Assembly: GCA_021234155.1 (NCBI GenBank)
Contig: JAJEKV010000032.1
Coordinates: 4,405,835 to 4,469,834, forward strand
Direction of reading: 5' to 3'
Source: Isoetes taiwanensis
Lineage: Eukaryota > Streptophyta > Lycopodiopsida > Isoetales > Isoetaceae
Length of the DNA stretch: 64,000 bases
Shown: positions 59,890 through 64,000 of the stretch, piece after piece
Layout of the letters: every line of letters starts with the position of its first letter
Numbering within the stretch: position 1 is the stretch's first letter
Made by a program: the position numbers and the translations under genes
Notes under the pieces: model-generated
Database searches by the model: none
Told to the model about the DNA's origin: nothing
The model's input: only the letters and a program-made list of their open reading frames with translations

Positions 59890-60880
59890 GAGTGAGGACA
59901 TGGGGGACAAGTTTTACACTCCTTTACCAAGAAAGAAAGCCATGCTCTAAATATAAGAAGTCAGGGGGTAAAGAAAGTTGTAGCTCAATGAAGATCACAA
60001 CTTGGAATATGAGAGGGATTAAAGGTCCTCTCAAGAGAAAGAGAGCCCTAATTGCTTTAAAAGAAATGAAAGCTAATATTGTATTGCTCCAAGAACACAG
60101 GCTACCAGCTTTTGAATCATCAAATCTTGGACAATGGATTATGCCAAATGGTGATTCTGTTTGGTCCAAAGCAGATGGAACCAAGGGTGGAATTTGCATG
60201 GTCTGGCAGGGATACTCTTGCTTGGAAAAATACTGTCATCCGGAAGGAAGATGGACTGTAGCAGTTTTGCAAAAAGGGAAGGATATTATTGGTGTTATTA
60301 ATGTGTATGCCTCGACTGACCCTGCTGAAAGGGAGGAGCAATGGATCCAAATCAACAGTTGGATACTTGGTCATCACATTAAGAATTGGTTGATGGCTGG
60401 GGATTTCAACAATACACCTACATGGGATCAGAAGATGGGGAAGCAACTGAACATGTCTAAAGGAGAGAGGCTGGCTTGGGATAATCTAATGACCAACTTT
60501 GTATATTTCCCCCCATCATCTACACACAAATATTCCTGGAGCAATAAGAGGAAAGGGGACAGAGGACATATTGTCTATTGGATAGGTTTTACCTATGGAA
60601 TTCTGATCTGGAAAATTGGGACAATTTGGTAACTTCCTGTGACATTGGGAATTCTATTTCAGATCATTTCCCTCAGTTTTTACAGGATATGGCACAGCCA
60701 AGAAGGGGAGGAGACAATATTCCTTTTAAGTTCAATACAAGTTTGCTACATAATAAGAATTTTTGTGAAGCATTCTCTGAATTTTATAGATATCTTCCTA
60801 AAATTCCCTTAACTGGATCTATGAACACTTTTGTTCAGAAAATGAAAATGGTCAAGGAGTGGATCAAAAAGTGGGGATAT
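59890..60880 (+). pseudogene. LINE III ORF2, APE endonuclease part, frameshifted
   Basis: Motifs in order are KITTWNMRGI (about 59,990), LLQEHRLP (about 60,085), GGICMVWQG, then GDFNNTP (about 60,400; catalytic D and N) and SWSNKRKG. The next block should give the DRF motif but lies one frame away (MDRFYLWNS from 60,578), so a frameshift falls near 60,575. SISDHFP, the catalytic SDH motif, is intact at about 60,655. A further shift near 60,885 leads into the reverse transcriptase frame. Confidence 0.8.
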
Positions 60881-63758
60881 GATTGGAATAGCAAGAAAAG
60901 GAAAGAAACAGGATTTTTATGAAGAAATGAGAGAGGTCATAAAAAAGCTTTTCCAGGACAAGGATAATATAGTTTGGCAGGAGAAAGAGTTTGAACTGGA
61001 ATCCAAAGTTAAAAGAATTGAGGAGGCTGAAGCTAAGAGCCTTGCTATAAAATGTAGATGCAAATACATCAATGAAATGGATGATGCAGGGTCAACATTC
61101 TTCTTCAGGACAGCTAAAAGCAGAATGCTAAATAATGGTAATATCCAAGTCAAAGATAGTGATGGGAATGTCTTTGATAGTCAAGTACAGATTCGGAATT
61201 TCTTCTTCAAAGAAGACAAAAACCTTTTCAGCAGCTTTGAGGCAGATGAACAGGAAATTGATAAGTTTTTTGAGGAAATTCCCAAAGGTACACAGATTGA
61301 GGAAGATGACATGCTCATTGTACCTGAGGAAAAGGAGATCAAGGAAACCCTGCAAAACATGGCACATGGAAAAAGTCCAGGGCCAGATGGAATTTAGCCT
61401 GAATTCTACATGGAATTTTGGGAGCTAATGAAAGAGGACTTCATACTATTCATTCAGGGGGCATGGAAAGCAAAATACTTGCATCCAGCTATTAATGCAT
61501 GTCATATTACCCTTATCCCAAAAGTGGAGAATCCAATGAATCTGGGAGACTGGAGACCAATTTCTCTCACGAATACCACATATAAACTGCTGGCAAAAAT
61601 CTTGGCTAATAGACTTAAGTTAAGTCTAATGAAGGTAATCAGTCCTTGTCAATCAGCATTCTTACCTCAAAGAAATATACTGGATAATTACATTGGGGCA
61701 ACTGAAGGTCTTCATTGGAATAAATTATCTAGTCAGGAATGCATGCTTCTCAAGTTAGATTTTAAAAGGGCATATGATACCATTAGCTGGCAGTTCCTTG
61801 AGAAAGCAATGGCTCATATGGGATTGTCAGAGACGATTTACCAAAAAGTTTATGGATTTAACACCATGGCTTCATCTGCCCTCATAATCAATGGCACTCC
61901 TACAGAACAATTCCCATGCAGAAGAGGGGTGAGGCAAGGATGCCCTCTGGCTCCATATCTGTTTCTGATTGTAGCATAAATGGTGACTAAACTGGTAATC
62001 CATATGAAAGAAAAAGGTGGCATAACTTGTTTGGAGCTGCCAGGTAATGAAGGTACTTTCTCCCTCATGCAGTATGCTGATGATACATTTGTCTTCTTAA
62101 AATGGGAGGATAATAGCCTTTCAAATTTTTTGAATATGATGGAAAGGTTTGGTCACATTTTTGGTGTTAAGCTAAATAGGAGCAAATGTGCAATTATTTT
62201 GGACACAGTGGAGACTACATTATAGGGCATCAAGATCCTAAACAGAAATGACGGTACATCAATTCTTGGAATTCCCTTAGCTTTGAATTCTTCTCTTCGA
62301 GGTCTGTGGGATCCTATTATTACCAGAATTAAAAAAAAACTTGGTATGTATTCTTCATCTCTATCTTTGGCTGGGAGGGTGCAGATTGCTAATGCAGTCA
62401 TTAGTAGTACACATGTGTATTTTTCATCAGTAACAGTGGGTGATAAAGCATCATATAGTAAAATTGAGTCAGCTATTAGAAGCTTTATCTGGCAAGGGGT
62501 ACATAAGGTTGCTTGGGGAGACCTCATAAAACCAAGGAAAGAAGGAGGACTTGGCTGTAAGGATCTGTTTACTCGGGCCCAGACTCTGGCTGCCAAGATG
62601 ATATGGAGAGCCATCTATAATTCCTCCCCATCCCCTGCTATGAAACTGATCAGATTTTGGTTACAAGAATCATTCCCAGTAGGTAGCCACAGTCTAAAAC
62701 ATGATCTCCCAGATTCAGCCTTTTTTCAGTTTAATCCATGTCCAAACACGTCTATTGTGATGAGAAGAATGTTTGAGGCCTGGAATGAGGCAGCTCTATG
62801 TTATAGACCTCCTGTTTTAGATGCTAAATGCAAAGATATCAATTTTTTTTGGATTCCAGAGGTGATGAATAGTGAAAATGAGTGCTTGGCTCTCAAACAC
62901 CCACAAAAGTACATGCAATGGCATGATGCTGGAATTAGGAAGATTGAGGATTTGAGATCAGGGGAAAATGCATGGAGGGAATGGGAAGAAATAGCAATGG
63001 TTACCAAAGGTTCAATGCTGGATAGGAAAATATACAGTCTCATTATGGATAAGGTACAGAAATATGAAGAATTATATGATAGCTCCAATCAGTGGCACAT
63101 AAAAGGGAAAGAGATCTACTCAGTGAAGGTTATTTATAAAAATCTAATGACACATAAACCTTCCAAGGCAATTCAGCTATGGAACTGTGGTGAAAAGAAG
63201 CTGGCTAAGGTCTGTGCTCGAGGTTGGAAAAACTACACAACAAACAAAATAAAGACTTTCATTTGGTTGGTGTTGCATCAAAGCCTCTCCACAAATCATA
63301 GGAGAGCCAAGTATGATACCTCTTGTTCAGAAAAATGCCCTTTAGGATGTGGAGAAATTGAAACATCTAATCACGTTTTCTTATGTCCTAAAATTCTGGA
63401 GTTTTGGAGCTGGACAGCACAGGTCAATAAAGGGGCTGCAGGGAGCTCCTGTATGTTAGGATTTCTAAATTCTGATAGCAGGTTGATCAATACAAGGAGA
63501 GCCTTATGTTGCTGGGCAATATGGAAGCATAGGAACAGGGTTGCTATTGAAAGCAAAGCACCAAATCTAATTTGGTTAAAACATGTCTTCCTAAGCTCTC
63601 TAATTGACTCTGCAATAGCACACAAAGCAGTAAAGGGGAAAGGTTATGACAAAGACTGGCATGCCATTGGCAAATTCCAGGGGCAATATGATTTCTTTAT
63701 TCTGAACCTAACAATTTCTAATGTTGTGTTGCATAGGTGCAGTCAGGAGACTCAATAG
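60879..63758 (+). pseudogene. LINE III ORF2, reverse transcriptase and zf-RVT, three nonsense codons
   Basis: One frame runs from 60,879 to 63,758, interrupted only by TAG (61,395-61,397), TAA (61,977-61,979) and TAG (62,223-62,225). Reverse transcriptase blocks are GKSPGPDGI (about 61,370), WRPISLTNTTYKLLAKILANR, LKLDFKRAYDTISW (catalytic D, about 61,755), GVRQGCPLAPYLF (about 61,925) and QYADDTFVF (about 62,070). The zf-RVT region is at about 63,220-63,420, with IKTFIWLVLHQSL and CPLGCGEIETSNHVFLCP. The active-site residues are all present. Only the stops would prevent a full protein. Confidence 0.88.
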
Positions 63759-64000
63759 AGTTGGAGCTGCAGAAAGGGAGATGGGAGTTGAATATGACTC
63801 AGATGATGAATTCTCCAAACTATCTCGGAGTGAGCAAGAGGACATGTTAATTCAGCTGAAACAGGAGATGATACATGCCTCAGCTATCAAAAAGGTAGTC
63901 AACAGATCTGAGGCTTGGAGACACAACAATTTAAGGAAGTACTTTATGAACCTTTACCATAAATGGGAGCAGAAAAGAGAAGCACATGTGTTGGTACTGC
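63721..64000 (+). other. open frame continuing to the right edge after LINE III ORF2
   Basis: Frame +1 relative to the ORF2 stop is open from about 63,721 to the end of the window. It encodes an acidic then charged sequence (VEYDSDDEFSKLS, later RKYFMNLYHKWEQKREA). I do not recognise it. It could be an ORF2 C-terminal extension reached by frameshift, part of the LINE 3' UTR, or a different gene. Confidence 0.35.

Larger units (their letters stand above)
57430..64000 (+). mobile_element. plant L1-type LINE (family III), runs off the right edge
   Basis: The order is ORF1 (57,465-59,720), a spacer, then ORF2 with endonuclease, reverse transcriptase and zf-RVT (about 59,990-63,758). It differs from families I and II in having a DUF4283/zinc-knuckle-like ORF1 and a zf-RVT end, the usual plant L1 layout. 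A few nonsense codons and frameshifts suggest a comparatively young but inactive copy. The 5' end is near 57,430 but not fixed, and the 3' end lies outside the window. Confidence 0.85.

Overview
The window is land-plant nuclear DNA. It holds one intact host gene, in 29 coding exons on the minus strand (42,083-51,874), for the catalytic subunit of DNA polymerase delta (POLD1). Nearly everything else is transposable-element sequence in various states of decay, plus simple repeats. Plant origin rests on three things: POLD1 aligns along its whole length with plant POLD1 as I know it, the Ty3/Gypsy primer-binding site matches plant initiator-Met tRNA, and there is a plant-type L1 LINE with a C-terminal zf-RVT domain. 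I cannot settle the lineage. POLD1 introns run from 65 bp to about 1.2 kb. The two LINE families that end in microsatellite tails are not what I would expect as the main LINEs of a typical flowering plant, so a bryophyte, lycophyte or fern is possible.

Layout. 0.25-5.8 kb: a decayed LINE (family I, (TATTC)n tail) carrying an inserted 270-bp MITE with perfect 30-bp terminal inverted repeats. 5.8-11.2 kb: AT-rich DNA without recognisable genes, with one reversed 3' stub of LINE I. 11.2-17.6 kb: a tRNA-like SINE and a tandem array (unit about 0.2 kb), which is split by an inferred 5.1-kb Helitron (11,892-17,007). 17.7-20.7 kb: repeats with 10-bp periodicity made of alternating GAA/TTC half-sites, identical to heat-shock-element architecture. 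20.7-23.4 kb: a truncated LINE II copy, a SINE-like piece, about 590 bp of a pentanucleotide microsatellite, and a foldback element. 24.7-30.8 kb: a Ty3/Gypsy chromovirus-like element with a truncated 5' LTR, a collapsed pol, and a 3' LTR containing a 5'-truncated L1 with poly(A) and a 15-bp target-site duplication. 30.8-33 kb: LINE remnant and duplications. 33-38.7 kb: GC-rich LINE II with a (CCTT)n tail. 39.4-41.1 kb: a 949-bp foldback next to a 756-bp Tourist-like MITE with TAA target-site duplication. 42-52 kb: POLD1, with an E2F-type site upstream. 52.2-53.1 kb: an almost pure polypyrimidine tract. 53.3-54.6 kb: a second array of the heat-shock-element-like repeats. 54.7-57.4 kb: SINE and LINE remnants. 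57.4-64 kb: a plant L1 LINE (family III) running to the window end, with several frameshifts and at least four nonsense codons.

Only POLD1 looks functional. The LINE, Gypsy and Helitron pieces are all broken or non-autonomous in this window. The most interesting non-gene signals are the two HSE-like arrays, the Helitron splitting a tandem array, the 3' hairpin shared by both LINE II copies, and the clean nested-insertion histories.
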